A stretch of 64,000 nucleotides of DNA from Georhizobium profundi (GCF_003952725.1 NZ_CP032509.1:2504001-2568000), one strand, 5' to 3'; positions 26,967-47,291 are shown, numbered from the stretch's first letter. Made by a program: numbers and translations. Notes: generated by a model not told the origin, from the letters alone.

Positions 26967-27485
26967 GTGGATAGAGCGGAAAAACGCGAATTCGTCACAG
27001 AGCTGAACGAAGTCTTCAAGGCTTCCGGTTCGGTTGTTGTGGCCCACTACTCCGGTCTGACGGTTGCGCAGATGAACGACCTCCGGTCGCGCATGCGCTC
27101 AGCCGGCGGAACGGTCAAGGTCGCGAAGAACCGCCTGGCCAAGATCGCTCTTCAGGGCACGGAGTCCGAAGGGATCGCAGATCTCTTCACCGGCCAGACG
27201 CTCATCGCCTACAGCGATGACCCGATTGCCGCTCCGAAAGTCGCCGTCGACTTCGCCAAGGGTAACGACAAGCTCGTTGTTCTCGGTGGTGCGATGGGCT
27301 CGACCAATCTCGATGCCGAAGGTGTGAAGTCGCTTGCGACCCTGCCATCGCTCGACGAGCTGCGTGCAAAGCTGGTTGGCATGATCCAGACCCCGGCAAC
27401 GCGTATCGCTCAGGTCGTCAACGCGCCTGCGGGTCAGCTCGCACGCGTATTCGGCGCTTATGCCAAGAAGGACGAAGCCGCATAA
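26967..27485 (+). CDS. rplJ: 50S ribosomal protein L10
   Basis: A 172-residue L10 beginning [20 protein letters not shown], with [17 protein letters not shown] and [13 protein letters not shown] in the rRNA-binding domain and the C-terminal helix that carries the L7/L12 dimers. The start is GTG 26967, with CTGGAG 9 bases upstream; the longer frame from 26799 is leader sequence. The GTG start fits its autoregulated translation. Confidence 0.94.
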   Translation: MDRAEKREFVTELNEVFKASGSVVVAHYSGLTVAQMNDLRSRMRSAGGTVKVAKNRLAKIALQGTESEGIADLFTGQTLIAYSDDPIAAPKVAVDFAKGNDKLVVLGGAMGSTNLDAEGVKSLATLPSLDELRAKLVGMIQTPATRIAQVVNAPAGQLARVFGAYAKKDEAA

Positions 27486-27541
27486 GGCGGAACTTCGCTG
27501 TTTAACTCTTAAAGTTCGAACCGAATAAAAGGACTATAACA

Positions 27542-27916
27542 ATGGCTGATCTCTCCAAGATCGTTGAAGACCTCTCCAACCTCACCGTCCTGGAAGCTGC
27601 TGAGCTCTCCAAGATGCTCGAGGAAAAGTGGGGCGTTTCGGCTGCTGCTCCTGTTGCTGTTGCTGCTGCTGGCGGCGGTGCACCGGCTGAAGCCGCTGAA
27701 GAGAAGACTGAATTCGACGTGATCCTGGCCGAAGCCGGCGCGAACAAGATCAACGTCATCAAGGAAGTCCGTGCAATCACGGGTCTCGGCCTCAAAGAAG
27801 CCAAGGACCTCGTCGAAGCTGCACCGAAGGCCGTCAAGGAAGCAATTTCCAAGGGCGAAGCCGAGGACATCAAGAAGAAGCTCGAAGACGCAGGCGCGAA
27901 GGTCGAGCTCAAGTAA
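27542..27916 (+). CDS. rplL: 50S ribosomal protein L7/L12
   Basis: A 124-residue acidic stalk protein: N-terminal dimerisation helices ([20 protein letters not shown]), an Ala/Gly-rich hinge (about residues 37-55, [18 protein letters not shown]), and a C-terminal factor-binding domain with [20 protein letters not shown]. It recruits EF-Tu and EF-G. It sits 56 bases after rplJ, with AAAGGA before the ATG. Confidence 0.96.
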   Translation: MADLSKIVEDLSNLTVLEAAELSKMLEEKWGVSAAAPVAVAAAGGGAPAEAAEEKTEFDVILAEAGANKINVIKEVRAITGLGLKEAKDLVEAAPKAVKEAISKGEAEDIKKKLEDAGAKVELK

Positions 27917-27934
27917 GATCATTCGTGGTCTGAC

Positions 27935-27970
27935 GGATCCGCGCCGTTCGGCGCGGGTCCATCTGTTTTT
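27935..27970 (+). terminator. Attenuator-like hairpin between rplL and rpoB
   Basis: An 11-bp stem GGATCCGCGCC/GGCGCGGGTCC with a GTTC loop (one wobble pair) is followed by ATCTGTTTTT. The T-run is displaced by five bases, which suggests partial rather than complete termination. This position is where other bacteria reduce rpoBC transcription relative to rplJL. Confidence 0.6.
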
Positions 27971-28125
27971 CGGAACAGATTATCCGGAGACCGGACGGTG
28001 CGGTCTTTCGATAATGGGTTCCTCGCTCTCGACTGGATGGAGAGCGCGCCCCCGACGGAGCCGACTGGCCAGCGGTATGCCGTCACATGCAGGCCCAGAT
28101 GCAAGATTTTTGACAAGGAGCGACG

Positions 28126-32268
<4,143 letters not shown>

Positions 32269-32476
32269 GCGGACAAACGGGATGCGCCGCATGCACGGTG
32301 GCGCGTCCGTTCCTCGATAGTGGGGAGCATGCACGCGCAGCGCCTTTGAGGGTCGCGGCGCGTGCATCGCGGTTTCAGCCGGTAGCTTCTACCGGCCAGG
32401 ATTTTCGAAGCGGAGAAGGGGCGACGGCCTCCACGGACCGCATATGACGGGGCAGGGCCCCGCAAAGGAGACAGGC

Positions 32477-36697
<4,221 letters not shown>

Positions 36698-36720
36698 TCG
36701 GCGCTCATATCAATGACAAA

Positions 36721-36751
36721 AGCCGCCCCGGAAGACCGGGGCGGCTTTTTT
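36721..36751 (+). terminator. Intrinsic terminator after rpoC
   Basis: AGCCGCCCCGG and CCGGGGCGGCT form a perfect 11-bp stem with an AAGA loop, followed directly by a run of T. It sits 24 bases after the rpoC stop and should end the rplJL-rpoBC transcript. Confidence 0.92.
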
Positions 36752-36797
36752 CGTTTGAGGTCCGGGTGTCGTGGACGGGTAAAGTCCCGTCCAATCC

Positions 36798-37091
36798 CTA
36801 TTTCAAAGTGACGATCGCCACTTCGCCTTCAAGCGCACCCTGATAGGCGGAGGCGTGCGGCTCTTCATCCGGGGCTTCGTGCAGCACCCCGATCTGATCG
36901 AGGTCCGCTTCCTCGTATCCTTCGTCGGCGAGCGCGTTGAGCGTCGCGCGGACCGCACTGTCGTCATCCGGGGCGCGGAGAAAAACGTGCAGCTCGGTTG
37001 GATCGCCATCCTTGTCGCGCCAGGCGCGGCCGACGATGATGAAGATCATCGGCGTCTCCGGTTCATTCTCATTGGCAGGGGTGTCGATCAT
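36798..37091 (-). CDS. Small acidic conserved hypothetical protein
   Basis: A 97-residue protein, acidic and soluble, reading IFIIVGRAWRDKDGDPTELH and LRAPDDDSAVRATLNALADE, with an alternating beta-alpha pattern. I recall similar proteins in Rhizobiales, but I know no function and can name no domain. The start is ATG 37091 (MIDTPANENEP), with AGGA 9 bases upstream; the frame can be extended to 37133. It is convergent with rpoC and divergent from the rpsL operon. Codon usage looks like the neighbours', so it is probably a real gene. Confidence 0.7.
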   Translation of the reverse strand: MIDTPANENEPETPMIFIIVGRAWRDKDGDPTELHVFLRAPDDDSAVRATLNALADEGYEEADLDQIGVLHEAPDEEPHASAYQGALEGEVAIVTLK

Positions 37092-37606
37092 CGAAGTGAT
37101 TCCTGATGCGAGTCGTTTCTGTCCGGGTGCCATCGTTCACGAAGGCAATTGACTGGCTTAATGGGACGTGGAATCGCTGCGGTCAACGCGGGCAACAGGC
37201 CTGCTGCGGACCTCTCTGCCGAGCAGCGCAACAATTCGCTCTGCCTAAGCACCGTTCCGCAAGATTGTTTCGCGCCTTCGAAGTGTCCTGCTTCAGGGGA
37301 GGCGGGCAGGGACAAATCTTAAGGCCAGGCCTTGACGGAATGGGCTTATGCCAGTATCACCCGGCCACCAAAGCCGATGTGAGGCTGGCATCTTCGGGAC
37401 GACCCGTCCTGGAATTCGCCTCAAACAAGGCTTTATACCGCAGACGACGACAATGCTGTTGGCATGAGACGGGCAACCGTTTCCTCTGCATTTGATGAGC
37501 CATCCACCGTTCAATCGGGGACGGCTCGTTTCGCGCATGTTCGGATACTGCGGCGTGAGGGCCTCGTGAAACGGGCTTTGAGATAGATTTTTCAAGGGAT
37601 GGTTGA
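37092..37606. other. Upstream region of the str operon
   Basis: About 515 bases between the small minus-strand gene and rpsL without a credible gene. It must hold the str-operon promoter and leader, and the promoter of the minus-strand gene. AGGGATGG lies just before the rpsL ATG. I could not choose -35/-10 boxes with confidence. Confidence 0.4.
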
Positions 37607-37978
37607 ATGCCTACCGTAAACCAGCTGATCCGCAAGCCGCGTCAGGCGCCCGTCAAGCGCAACAAAGTTCCGGCTCTGGAGCAGAACCCGCAGAAGCGCG
37701 GCGTTTGCACCCGCGTCTATACCACGACCCCGAAGAAGCCGAACTCGGCTCTGCGTAAGGTCGCCAAGATCCGCCTGACCAATGGCTTCGAAGTCATCGG
37801 CTACATCCCGGGCGAAGGTCACAACCTTCAGGAGCACTCCGTGGTCATGATCCGCGGCGGCCGCGTGAAGGACCTTCCGGGCGTTCGCTACCACGTCATT
37901 CGCGGCGTGCTCGATACGCAGGGCGTAAAGAACCGCAAGCAGCGCCGCTCGAAGTACGGCGCCAAGCGTCCGAAGTAA
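37607..37978 (+). CDS. rpsL: 30S ribosomal protein S12
   Basis: A 123-residue S12 starting [13 protein letters not shown], with [20 protein letters not shown] and [10 protein letters not shown]. The lysines whose change gives streptomycin resistance are wild type in both segments. It shapes the decoding centre. It is first in the rpsL-rpsG-fusA-tuf operon. Confidence 0.97.
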   Translation: MPTVNQLIRKPRQAPVKRNKVPALEQNPQKRGVCTRVYTTTPKKPNSALRKVAKIRLTNGFEVIGYIPGEGHNLQEHSVVMIRGGRVKDLPGVRYHVIRGVLDTQGVKNRKQRRSKYGAKRPK

Positions 37979-38046
37979 GACCATTCTGTCGCTGGCTCGA
38001 GGCAATTATCGCCCGGGTCATGTGCAATCAGTGAGAGACGAGAAAT

Positions 38047-38517
38047 ATGTCGCGACGTCACAGGGCAGAGAAGCGTGAAATCAACCCGGATCCGAAGTTC
38101 GGTGATCTGGTCATCACGAAGTTCATGAACGCCATCATGTACCACGGCAAGAAGTCTGCCGCCGAGTCGATCGTCTATGGCGCATTCGACGTGGTCGAGC
38201 AGAAGACCCGCCAGGAGCCTGTCGGTATCTTCCATCAGGCGCTCGACAATGTCGCGCCGCACGTGGAAGTCCGCTCGCGCCGCGTTGGTGGTGCAACCTA
38301 CCAGGTTCCGGTCGATGTTCGTCCCGAGCGTCGTCAGGCTCTGGCCATCCGCTGGCTGATCTCGGCTGCCCGCAACCGCAACGAAACGACCATGGTCGAG
38401 CGCCTCTCGGGCGAACTCATGGACGCAGCAAACGGTCGCGGCAGCGCAGTCAAAAAGCGCGAAGACACGCACAAGATGGCTGACGCCAACCGCGCGTTCT
38501 CGCACTATCGCTGGTAA
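38047..38517 (+). CDS. rpsG: 30S ribosomal protein S7
   Basis: A 156-residue S7 starting [20 protein letters not shown], with the conserved [20 protein letters not shown] (about residues 78-97). It nucleates the 30S head and in E. coli represses its own operon. GAGAGACGAGA precedes the ATG, 68 bases after rpsL. Confidence 0.97.
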   Translation: MSRRHRAEKREINPDPKFGDLVITKFMNAIMYHGKKSAAESIVYGAFDVVEQKTRQEPVGIFHQALDNVAPHVEVRSRRVGGATYQVPVDVRPERRQALAIRWLISAARNRNETTMVERLSGELMDAANGRGSAVKKREDTHKMADANRAFSHYRW

Positions 38518-38573
38518 CTGAAATCGGAAGTGGCGCCGCGAAAGCGGTGCCTTCGCATTGAAAGGCTGCCCAA

Positions 38574-40664
38574 ATGGCCCGCGAATACGCAATCGAAGAC
38601 TACCGCAATTTCGGCATCATGGCGCATATCGACGCCGGCAAGACGACGACGACTGAGCGCGTCCTGTACTACACGGGTCGTTCGCACAAGATCGGCGAAG
38701 TCCACGACGGTGCCGCAACCATGGACTGGATGGAGCAGGAGCAGGAACGCGGCATAACGATCACGTCTGCTGCTACGACCACCTTCTGGAAGGGCCGTGA
38801 CGGCAAGTCGCGTCGCTTCAACATCATCGACACGCCCGGCCACGTCGACTTCACGATCGAAGTCGAGCGTTCGCTGCGCGTTCTCGACGGTGCGATCGCT
38901 CTGCTCGACGCCAACGCCGGTGTAGAGCCGCAGACCGAGACTGTCTGGCGCCAGGCCGACAAGTACGAAGTCCCGCGGATGATCTTCTGCAACAAGATGG
39001 ACAAGATCGGTGCGGACTTCTACCGCTCGGTCGAGATGGTCAAGTCGCGTCTCGGCGCGATCCCGGTCGTCGTCCAGCTTCCGATCGGTGCTGAGAACGA
39101 GTTCAAGGGCGTCGTCGACCTGATCGAGATGAACGCTCTCGTATGGCGCGACGAGTCGCTCGGCGCCCAGTGGGACGTCGTCGAGATACCGGACGATCTC
39201 AAGGATCGTGCCGAAGAGTACCGCGAGAAGATGATCGAAACGGTCGTCGAAATCGACGAAGAAGCCATGGAAGCTTATCTGGAAGGCGAAATGCCGGACA
39301 ACGATAAGATCCGTCAGCTCATCCGTCGTGGCACGATCGACGTGAAGTTCTTCCCGATGTTCTGCGGCTCTGCTTTCAAGAACAAGGGCGTTCAGCCGCT
39401 GCTCGACGCCGTCGTCGACTTCCTGCCGTCCCCGATCGATATCCCGGCCATCAAGGGCATCGACGTCAAGACGGAAGAAGCCACGAAGCGCAAGGCTGCC
39501 GACGACGAGCCGGTCGCTCTGCTCGCTTTCAAGATCATGAACGACCCGTTCGTCGGCTCGCTCACGTTCTGCCGTCTCTACTCGGGCAAGCTCGAGAAGG
39601 GCACGTCGCTTCTGAACACGGTCAAGGAAAAGCGCGAGCGCATCGGCCGCATGCTGCAGATGCACTCCAACTCGCGTGAAGACGTCGACGTCGCCTATGC
39701 TGGTGATATCGTCGCTCTCGCTGGCCTGAAGGAAACGACCACCGGCGATACGCTGTGCGATCCGCTGGCCCCGGTCATCCTGGAGCGCATGGAATTCCCG
39801 GATCCGGTCATTCAGATCGCGATCGAGCCGAAGACCAAGGCCGACCAGGAAAAGATGGGCCTCGCGCTCAACCGTCTGGCCGCCGAGGATCCTTCCTTCC
39901 GCGTCAAGACCGACGAAGAATCCGGCCAGACGATCATCGCCGGCATGGGCGAGCTTCACCTCGACATCATCGTCGACCGCATGAAGCGCGAGTTCAAGGT
40001 CGAGGCCAATGTCGGCGCTCCGCAGGTCGCCTACCGTGAAACCATCACGAAGACCGCAGAAGTCGATTACACGCACAAGAAGCAGTCGGGCGGTACGGGC
40101 CAGTTCGCTCGCGTCAAGCTGGTGTTCGAACCGAATCCGGACTCCGAAGATTTCGTCTTCGAATCCAAGATCGTCGGTGGTGCTGTTCCGAAGGAATACA
40201 TCCCGGGCGTTCAGAAGGGCATTCAGAGCGTCATGTCGGCTGGTCCGCTTGCCGGCTTCCCGATGCTCTCGGTCAAGGCAACTTTGATCGACGGCGCCTT
40301 CCACGACGTCGACTCCTCGGTTCTCGCCTTCGAAATCGCAGCCCGCGGTGCATTCCGCGAAGGTGCGCAGAAGGCTGGTGCCCAGCTGCTCGAGCCGATC
40401 ATGAAGGTCGAAGTCGTGACGCCGGAAGATTACGTCGGTGACGTGATCGGCGATCTGAACTCGCGTCGTGGCCAGATTCAGGGCCAGGAACAGCGCGGCG
40501 TTGCCATCGTCATCAACGCGCATGTGCCGCTCGCCAACATGTTCAAGTACGTCGACAACCTGCGCTCCATGAGCCAGGGACGCGCACAGTACACGATGCT
40601 GTTCGATCACTATGCGCCGGTTCCTTCGAACGTCGCTCAGGAAATCCAGGCGAAGTTCGCGTAA
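38574..40664 (+). CDS. fusA: Elongation factor G
   Basis: A 696-residue translocase GTPase with G1 [19 protein letters not shown], switch [11 protein letters not shown]4 NKMD, and the C-terminal domains IV/V ending QEIQAKFA. It moves tRNAs and mRNA after peptide transfer and splits ribosomes with RRF. It lies 56 bases after rpsG and 63 before the second tuf. Length and motifs are normal. Confidence 0.97.
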   Translation: MAREYAIEDYRNFGIMAHIDAGKTTTTERVLYYTGRSHKIGEVHDGAATMDWMEQEQERGITITSAATTTFWKGRDGKSRRFNIIDTPGHVDFTIEVERSLRVLDGAIALLDANAGVEPQTETVWRQADKYEVPRMIFCNKMDKIGADFYRSVEMVKSRLGAIPVVVQLPIGAENEFKGVVDLIEMNALVWRDESLGAQWDVVEIPDDLKDRAEEYREKMIETVVEIDEEAMEAYLEGEMPDNDKIRQLIRRGTIDVKFFPMFCGSAFKNKGVQPLLDAVVDFLPSPIDIPAIKGIDVKTEEATKRKAADDEPVALLAFKIMNDPFVGSLTFCRLYSGKLEKGTSLLNTVKEKRERIGRMLQMHSNSREDVDVAYAGDIVALAGLKETTTGDTLCDPLAPVILERMEFPDPVIQIAIEPKTKADQEKMGLALNRLAAEDPSFRVKTDEESGQTIIAGMGELHLDIIVDRMKREFKVEANVGAPQVAYRETITKTAEVDYTHKKQSGGTGQFARVKLVFEPNPDSEDFVFESKIVGGAVPKEYIPGVQKGIQSVMSAGPLAGFPMLSVKATLIDGAFHDVDSSVLAFEIAARGAFREGAQKAGAQLLEPIMKVEVVTPEDYVGDVIGDLNSRRGQIQGQEQRGVAIVINAHVPLANMFKYVDNLRSMSQGRAQYTMLFDHYAPVPSNVAQEIQAKFA

Positions 40665-40727
40665 GGCGCGGACTTCCCAAGAGACTAATTCCGTCCCGCG
40701 GGACGACAGTAGAATGGAGAGCCTCCA

Positions 40728-41903
<1,176 letters not shown>

Positions 41904-41922
41904 CAGCTGGTCTGACCCTTAT

Positions 41923-41950
41923 GGCGCGCCGGCTTCGGGCGGCGCGCCTT
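41923..41950 (+). terminator. Hairpin between tuf and rpsJ
   Basis: GGCGCGCCG and CGGCGCGCC form a perfect 9-bp stem around GCTTCGGG, followed by only TTTA. It sits 20 bases after tuf at the str/S10 junction and probably attenuates rather than ends transcription, because rpsJ begins 27 bases further on. Confidence 0.5.
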
Positions 41951-41974
41951 TACTTCAAACAAGGATGAATTCGA

Positions 41975-42283
41975 ATGAACGGCCAGAATATCCGTATCCG
42001 CCTCAAGGCGTTCGATCATCGGATTCTCGATGCCTCCACGCGTGAGATCGTTTCGACCGCCAAGCGCACGGGTGCCAATGTCCGTGGTCCCGTTCCGCTG
42101 CCGACGCGGATCGAGAAGTTCACGGTCAACCGGTCGCCGCACATCGACAAGAAGAGCCGCGAGCAATTCGAGATGCGCACGCACAAGCGTCTTCTCGACA
42201 TCGTCGATCCGACCCCCCAGACGGTCGATGCGCTGATGAAGCTCGACCTGGCTGCCGGCGTCGACGTCGAAATCAAGCTTTAA
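41975..42283 (+). CDS. rpsJ: 30S ribosomal protein S10
   Basis: A 102-residue S10 starting [20 protein letters not shown], with the conserved [20 protein letters not shown] loop. It is also NusE in transcription antitermination complexes. It is the first gene of the S10 operon, placed directly after the str operon with only a hairpin between. Confidence 0.97.
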   Translation: MNGQNIRIRLKAFDHRILDASTREIVSTAKRTGANVRGPVPLPTRIEKFTVNRSPHIDKKSREQFEMRTHKRLLDIVDPTPQTVDALMKLDLAAGVDVEIKL

Positions 42284-42356
42284 GAGTCGGTCTGGACCAT
42301 CCAAGGCGCCTGAGAGCGCCGGATGAACGAACGACTCCTCTAAAAGGAATGAACCG

Positions 42357-43076
42357 ATGCGTTCAGGTGTGATTGCACAAAAGGTAGGGATGACCCGGGT
42401 CTACAACGACGCCGGCGACCACATCCCGGTAACAGTCCTCAAGCTCGACAATTGCCAGGTCGTTGCTCAGCGGACCGTCGAGAAGAACGGCTACGCAGCC
42501 GTTCAGCTCGGCGTCGGCCTCAAGAAGGTCAAGAACACGACGAAGGCACTGCGCGGCCATTTCGCCGCTGCAAATGTCGAGCCGAAGGCAAAGCTGGCCG
42601 AGTTTCGCGTCAGCGAAGACAATCTGATCGATATCGGCGCCGAGCTGACGGCCGAGCACTTCGTTGCCGGCCAGCTGGTCGACGTGACCGGTACCACGAT
42701 CGGTAAGGGCTTCGCCGGTGCAATGAAGCGCCACAACTTCGGTGGTCTGCGTGCAACTCACGGCGTTTCGGTCTCGCACCGTTCGCACGGTTCGACCGGT
42801 TCCAACCAGGATCCGGGCCGCGTCTGGAAGGGCAAGCGCATGGCTGGTCACATGGGCCAGACGCGCGTCACGACCCAGAACCTCGAAGTCGTCTCGACGG
42901 ATGTCGACCGCGGCCTGATCCTCATCAAGGGTGCCGTTCCCGGCTCCAAGGGTGCCTGGATCCTCGTTCGCGATGCCATCAAGTCGCCGATCCCGGAAGC
43001 GGCTCCGCGTCCGGCAGCACTGCGTTCGGCGTCGAATGGTGCGACCGCTGAAGCTACGAATGAGGGAGCCGAGTAA
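42357..43076 (+). CDS. rplC: 50S ribosomal protein L3
   Basis: A 239-residue L3 starting [18 protein letters not shown], with the RNA-binding block [20 protein letters not shown] and [14 protein letters not shown]. It initiates 23S assembly near the peptidyl transferase centre. The last base of its stop is the first base of rplD (TAATG). It has an Ala-rich C-terminal tail, longer than in E. coli. Confidence 0.96.
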   Translation: MRSGVIAQKVGMTRVYNDAGDHIPVTVLKLDNCQVVAQRTVEKNGYAAVQLGVGLKKVKNTTKALRGHFAAANVEPKAKLAEFRVSEDNLIDIGAELTAEHFVAGQLVDVTGTTIGKGFAGAMKRHNFGGLRATHGVSVSHRSHGSTGSNQDPGRVWKGKRMAGHMGQTRVTTQNLEVVSTDVDRGLILIKGAVPGSKGAWILVRDAIKSPIPEAAPRPAALRSASNGATAEATNEGAE

Positions 43077-43696
43077 TGGATCTCAACGTCACCACTCTGG
43101 ACGGCAGCTCGGCCGGCACGGTTTCGCTCTCGGACGCCGTTTTCGGCCTGGAGCCCCGCGCCGATCTCCTGCAGCGCGTCGTTCGCTGGCAGCTTGCCAA
43201 GAAGCAGGCCGGCACTCACAAGGCGCTCGGCCGTTCGGAAGTTTCCCGCACCGGCGCCAAGATGTACCGCCAGAAGGGCACCGGCCGCGCACGTCACCAC
43301 TCGGCACGCGCTCCGCAGTTCCGCGGCGGCGGCAAGGCTCACGGCCCGGTTGTTCGCAGCCACGGCCATGACCTTCCCAAGAAGGTTCGTGCGCTCGGCC
43401 TGAAGCATGCGCTGTCGGCTAAGCTTCGTTCGGAAGACCTGATCGTCATCGACGATTTCGTCGCGAAGGAAGCAAAGACGAAGGGCCTCCTGGAGTCTTT
43501 CGGCAAGCTCGGCCTGACGAACGCACTCCTGATCGGCGGCGCCGACCTGGACAGCAATTTCCGCCTTGCGGCCAAGAACATCCCGAACGTGGATATTCTG
43601 CCGGTACAGGGCATCAATGTTTACGACATCCTGCGTCGCGGCAAGCTCGTCTTGTCCAAGTCGGCTGTCGAAGCGCTTGAGGAGCGGTTCAAATGA
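43076..43696 (+). CDS. rplD: 50S ribosomal protein L4
   Basis: A 206-residue L4 with the exit-tunnel extension around [20 protein letters not shown]. In E. coli L4 represses the S10 operon, but no matching leader is recognised here. Translation is coupled to rplC (1-base overlap) and rplW (4-base overlap). Confidence 0.96.
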   Translation: MDLNVTTLDGSSAGTVSLSDAVFGLEPRADLLQRVVRWQLAKKQAGTHKALGRSEVSRTGAKMYRQKGTGRARHHSARAPQFRGGGKAHGPVVRSHGHDLPKKVRALGLKHALSAKLRSEDLIVIDDFVAKEAKTKGLLESFGKLGLTNALLIGGADLDSNFRLAAKNIPNVDILPVQGINVYDILRRGKLVLSKSAVEALEERFK

Positions 43697-43986
43697 CTGA
43701 TCTTCGTCACTACGACGTGATCGTTTCACCGGCGATCACTGAAAAGGCAACGATGGCCTCGGACAACAACCAGGTCGTGTTCAATGTCGCAAAGAAGGCT
43801 ACCAAGCCGGAGATCAAGGCTGCGATCGAAGCGCTGTTCGGCGTCAAGGTCAAGGCGGTGAACACGCTGCTTCGCAAGGGCAAGGTCAAGCGGTTCCGTG
43901 GCATCAAGGGCCGCCAGAGCGACGTCAAGAAGGCAATCGTCACGCTCGCCGAGGGTCAGACCCTCGACGTATCGACGGGCCTCTGA
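43693..43986 (+). CDS. rplW: 50S ribosomal protein L23
   Basis: A 97-residue L23 with [20 protein letters not shown] at the N-terminus and the conserved [19 protein letters not shown]. It lies at the tunnel exit and docks SRP and trigger factor. It overlaps rplD by 4 bases. Confidence 0.96.
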   Translation: MTDLRHYDVIVSPAITEKATMASDNNQVVFNVAKKATKPEIKAAIEALFGVKVKAVNTLLRKGKVKRFRGIKGRQSDVKKAIVTLAEGQTLDVSTGL

Positions 43987-44025
43987 GGCGCGCCTGAGCG
44001 ACCGGAACCGTAAGGAAACAAGAAA

Positions 44026-44862
44026 ATGGCATTGAAGAGTTTCAATCCGATCACGCCGAGCACGCGCCAGCTCGTCATCGTCGATCGCTCCGCCCTCTAC
44101 AAGGGCAAGCCGGTCAAGACGCTGACGGAAGGCCTTTCGCAGAAGGGCGGCCGTAACAACGCCGGTCGCATCACTGCGCGCTACCAGGGTGGTGGTCACA
44201 AGCGTTCGTACCGTATGGTCGATTTCAAGCGTCGCAAGTTCGACGTATCGGCAACGGTCGAGCGTCTCGAATACGACCCGAACCGCACGGCATTCATCGC
44301 ACTCATCAAGTACGATGACGGCGAGCTGAGCTACATCCTGGCTCCGCAGCGCCTGGCCGTCGGCGATAAGGTCGTCTCGTCGAACAAGGCTGTGGACGTG
44401 AAGCCTGGCAACGCCATGCCGCTTCAGAACATGCCGGTCGGCACCATCGTCCACAATGTGGAGATGAAGCCGGAGAAGGGTGGCCAGATCGCCCGTTCGG
44501 CAGGCACCTACGTTCAGCTCGTGGGCCGCGACCAGGGCATGGCGATCCTTCGCCTGAACTCTGGCGAGCAGCGCCTCGTGTCGGGCCTTTGCCTCGGCAC
44601 CGTCGGCGCGGTCTCGAACCCGGACCACGGCAACATCAACGATGGCAAGGCTGGTCGCACCCGCTGGCGCGGCAAGCGTCCGCATGTCCGCGGCGTCGTC
44701 ATGAACCCCGTCGACCACCCGCATGGTGGTGGTGAAGGCCGGACCTCGGGTGGTCGTCACCCGGTTTCGCCCTGGGGCAAGCCGACCAAGGGCAAGCGTA
44801 CGCGGTCGAACAAGTCGACCGACAAGTTCATCATGCGCTCGCGCCACCAGCGCAAGAAGTAA
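44026..44862 (+). CDS. rplB: 50S ribosomal protein L2
   Basis: A 278-residue L2 with [20 protein letters not shown] and the C-terminal signature [20 protein letters not shown] carrying the conserved peptidyl-transferase-centre His. It is needed for subunit association. The ATG follows AAGGAAA, 39 bases after rplW. Confidence 0.97.
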   Translation: MALKSFNPITPSTRQLVIVDRSALYKGKPVKTLTEGLSQKGGRNNAGRITARYQGGGHKRSYRMVDFKRRKFDVSATVERLEYDPNRTAFIALIKYDDGELSYILAPQRLAVGDKVVSSNKAVDVKPGNAMPLQNMPVGTIVHNVEMKPEKGGQIARSAGTYVQLVGRDQGMAILRLNSGEQRLVSGLCLGTVGAVSNPDHGNINDGKAGRTRWRGKRPHVRGVVMNPVDHPHGGGEGRTSGGRHPVSPWGKPTKGKRTRSNKSTDKFIMRSRHQRKK

Positions 44863-44877
44863 GAGAGGAAGTCTCAA

Positions 44878-45156
44878 TTGGCTCGTTCAGTTTGGAAAGG
44901 TCCGTTTGTTGACGGCTATCTTCTCAAGAAGGCTGAGAAGGTGCGCGAAGGCGGACGCAGCGAAGTGATCAAGATCTGGAGCCGTCGCTCCACGATCCTG
45001 CCGCAGTTCGTCGGTCTGACCTTCGGTGTCTACAATGGCGCGAAGCACATTCCGGTATCAGTTTCGGAAGACATGGTCGGACACAAGTTCGGCGAATTCG
45101 CTCCGACGCGGACCTACTACGGTCACGGCGCGGACAAGAAGGCGAAGAGGAAGTAA
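44878..45156 (+). CDS. rpsS: 30S ribosomal protein S19 (TTG start)
   Basis: A 92-residue S19 with [19 protein letters not shown] and the C-terminal [20 protein letters not shown]. The only start matching the family N-terminus (MARSVWKG) is TTG 44878, preceded by AGAGGAA. It binds the 30S head with S13. It lies 15 bases after rplB. Confidence 0.95.
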   Translation: MARSVWKGPFVDGYLLKKAEKVREGGRSEVIKIWSRRSTILPQFVGLTFGVYNGAKHIPVSVSEDMVGHKFGEFAPTRTYYGHGADKKAKRK

Positions 45157-45158
45157 CA

Positions 45159-45548
45159 ATGGGCAAGGCCAAAGCCGAACGCCGGCTCAAGGATAACGAG
45201 GCGCAGGCAGTTGCGCGCACGATCCGCGTCAGTCCCCAGAAGCTCAATCTCGTTGCGGCCATGATCCGCGGCAAGAAGGTCGAGCGGGCTCTGGCCGATC
45301 TCGAGTTTTCGCGCAAGCGCATCGCTGAAACCGTCCGCAAGACGCTTCAGTCTGCCATCGCAAACGCCGAAAACAACCACGACCTCGACGTCGACCAGCT
45401 GATCGTCGCGGAAGCGCATGTCGGCAAGTCGATCACGATGAAGCGTTTCCACGCTCGTGGCCGTGGCCGCGCGAGCCGCATCGAGAAGCCGTTCTCGCAC
45501 CTGACCATCGTGGTGCGCGAAGTCGAAGAAACCGGGAAGGCTGCTTAA
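45159..45548 (+). CDS. rplV: 50S ribosomal protein L22
   Basis: A 129-residue L22 with [20 protein letters not shown] and the tunnel-loop segment [20 protein letters not shown]. That loop is the usual site of macrolide-resistance insertions and is intact here. It begins two bases after the rpsS stop. Confidence 0.96.
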   Translation: MGKAKAERRLKDNEAQAVARTIRVSPQKLNLVAAMIRGKKVERALADLEFSRKRIAETVRKTLQSAIANAENNHDLDVDQLIVAEAHVGKSITMKRFHARGRGRASRIEKPFSHLTIVVREVEETGKAA

Positions 45549-45550
45549 GT

Positions 45551-46255
45551 ATGGGTCAGAAAATCAATCCGATCGGCTTTCGCCTCGGCATCAACCGTAC
45601 CTGGGACAGCCGCTGGTTCGCCGACAACGCCGAATACTCCAAGCTGCTTCACGAGGATCTGAAGATCCGCAAGTTCATCATGGATGAGCTGAAGCAGGCT
45701 GCGATTTCGAAGGTGGTGATCGAGCGTCCGCACAAGAAGTGCCGCGTCACGATCCATGCTGCGCGTCCGGGCCTCATCATCGGCAAGAAGGGCGCGGACA
45801 TCGAGAAGCTGCGCAAGCGCCTCTCGCAGATGACCAACTCGGAAACGCACCTCAACATCGTCGAAGTGCGCAAGCCTGAGACCGATGCGACGCTGGTCGC
45901 TCAGTCGATCGCTCAGCAGCTCGAGCGTCGTGTGGCATTCCGTCGCGCCATGAAGCGTGCCGTTCAGTCCGCCATGCGTCTTGGCGCCGAAGGTATCCGT
46001 ATCACGTCGGCCGGTCGTTTGGGCGGCGCGGAAATCGCGCGCACCGAATGGTACCGTGAAGGCCGCGTGCCGCTGCATACGCTGCGCGCCGATATCGACT
46101 ACGGCACGGCCGAGGCCCACACGGCTTACGGCATCTGCGGCATCAAGGTCTGGATCTTCAAGGGTGAGATCCTCGAGCATGACCCGATGGCTTCGGAGCG
46201 TCGCGCGTTGGAAGGCGATAATCAGGGTGGCCAGCGCCGCCGCGAGAACGCGTGA
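45551..46255 (+). CDS. rpsC: 30S ribosomal protein S3
   Basis: A 234-residue S3 with [20 protein letters not shown], a type-II KH domain containing [20 protein letters not shown], and the C-terminal [20 protein letters not shown]. It lines the mRNA entry channel. It starts two bases after rplV. Confidence 0.97.
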   Translation: MGQKINPIGFRLGINRTWDSRWFADNAEYSKLLHEDLKIRKFIMDELKQAAISKVVIERPHKKCRVTIHAARPGLIIGKKGADIEKLRKRLSQMTNSETHLNIVEVRKPETDATLVAQSIAQQLERRVAFRRAMKRAVQSAMRLGAEGIRITSAGRLGGAEIARTEWYREGRVPLHTLRADIDYGTAEAHTAYGICGIKVWIFKGEILEHDPMASERRALEGDNQGGQRRRENA

Positions 46256-46291
46256 TCATAAGCGCGGTTCGAGAATTCGGAGAATAAGACT

Positions 46292-46705
46292 ATGTTGCAG
46301 CCAAAGCGTACGAAGTACCGCAAGCAGTTCAAGGGCCGCATCAAGGGCGTGGCCAAGGGCGGCTCTGACCTGAATTTCGGTTCTTTCGGCCTGAAGGCGC
46401 AAGAGCCGGACCGCGTCAATGCGCGTCAGATCGAAGCGGCCCGCCGCGCGATCACCCGTCACATGAAGCGTGCTGGTCGCGTCTGGATCCGGGTGTTCCC
46501 GGACGTTCCGGTCACGTCCAAGCCCACGGAAGTCCGCATGGGTAAGGGTAAGGGATCGGTCGACTACTGGGCCTGCAAGGTCAAGCCAGGCCGTATCATG
46601 TTCGAGATCGACGGCGTTTCGGAAGAAATCGCGCGTGAGGCCCTGCGCCTCGGCGCCGCCAAGCTGTCGGTCAAGACGCGCTTCGTACAGCGCATCGCCG
46701 ATTAA
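46292..46705 (+). CDS. rplP: 50S ribosomal protein L16
   Basis: A 137-residue L16 starting [19 protein letters not shown], with [20 protein letters not shown] and [20 protein letters not shown]. It contacts tRNA at the A site. It lies 36 bases after rpsC. Confidence 0.96.
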   Translation: MLQPKRTKYRKQFKGRIKGVAKGGSDLNFGSFGLKAQEPDRVNARQIEAARRAITRHMKRAGRVWIRVFPDVPVTSKPTEVRMGKGKGSVDYWACKVKPGRIMFEIDGVSEEIAREALRLGAAKLSVKTRFVQRIAD

Positions 46706-46716
46706 GGAGACGGACA

Positions 46717-46920
46717 ATGAAATCGACAGACGTCCGTGCGCTGAGCGCCGACCAGTTGAACGACGAACTTGCCAAGCTGAAGAAGGAGCAGTTCAACCTG
46801 CGCTTCCAGCGGGCTACCGGCCAGCTTGAAAAGACCTCGCGCGTTCGCGAGATCCGTCGCGACATCGCACGCATCAAGACAATTGCCCGCCAGAAGCTGG
46901 CGGCAGAAGCCAAGGCCTAA
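46717..46920 (+). CDS. rpmC: 50S ribosomal protein L29
   Basis: A 67-residue two-helix protein with [20 protein letters not shown] and [19 protein letters not shown], the L29 pattern. It lies near the tunnel exit with L23. It is 11 bases after rplP and 13 before rpsQ. Confidence 0.95.
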   Translation: MKSTDVRALSADQLNDELAKLKKEQFNLRFQRATGQLEKTSRVREIRRDIARIKTIARQKLAAEAKA

Positions 46921-46933
46921 AGGACCAAGAACA

Positions 46934-47173
46934 ATGCCGAAACGCATTCTGCAGGGCACCGTCGTCAGCGACAAGAACGAGAAGACCGTCGTGGTCCTCG
47001 TGGAGCGTCGCTTCGCGCATCCCTTGCTTCAGAAGACCGTTCGCCGGTCCAAGAAGTACAAGGCGCATGACGAGAGCAATCAGTTCAAGACCGGCGACTT
47101 CGTCTCCATCCAGGAGTGCGCGCCGATCTCCAAAGACAAGCGCTGGACCGTCGTTTCCAACGCTGCGGAATAA
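46934..47173 (+). CDS. rpsQ: 30S ribosomal protein S17
   Basis: A 79-residue OB-fold S17: [20 protein letters not shown], with [20 protein letters not shown]. The start is ATG 46934 after AGGACC; the longer frame from 46826 runs through rpmC. It ends the S10 operon, followed by a 118-base gap before rplN. Confidence 0.95.
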   Translation: MPKRILQGTVVSDKNEKTVVVLVERRFAHPLLQKTVRRSKKYKAHDESNQFKTGDFVSIQECAPISKDKRWTVVSNAAE

Positions 47174-47291
47174 TCGTCGGCTTGACGATTGCCGCAAGGC
47201 GCGTCAGAAGCGCGCCAGCACGAATAACAACAATGCCAGAAGGCGAGGGTGGCACGGCCTCCTCGCCGATTGAAGGAAAAGGCGGTCTGAC

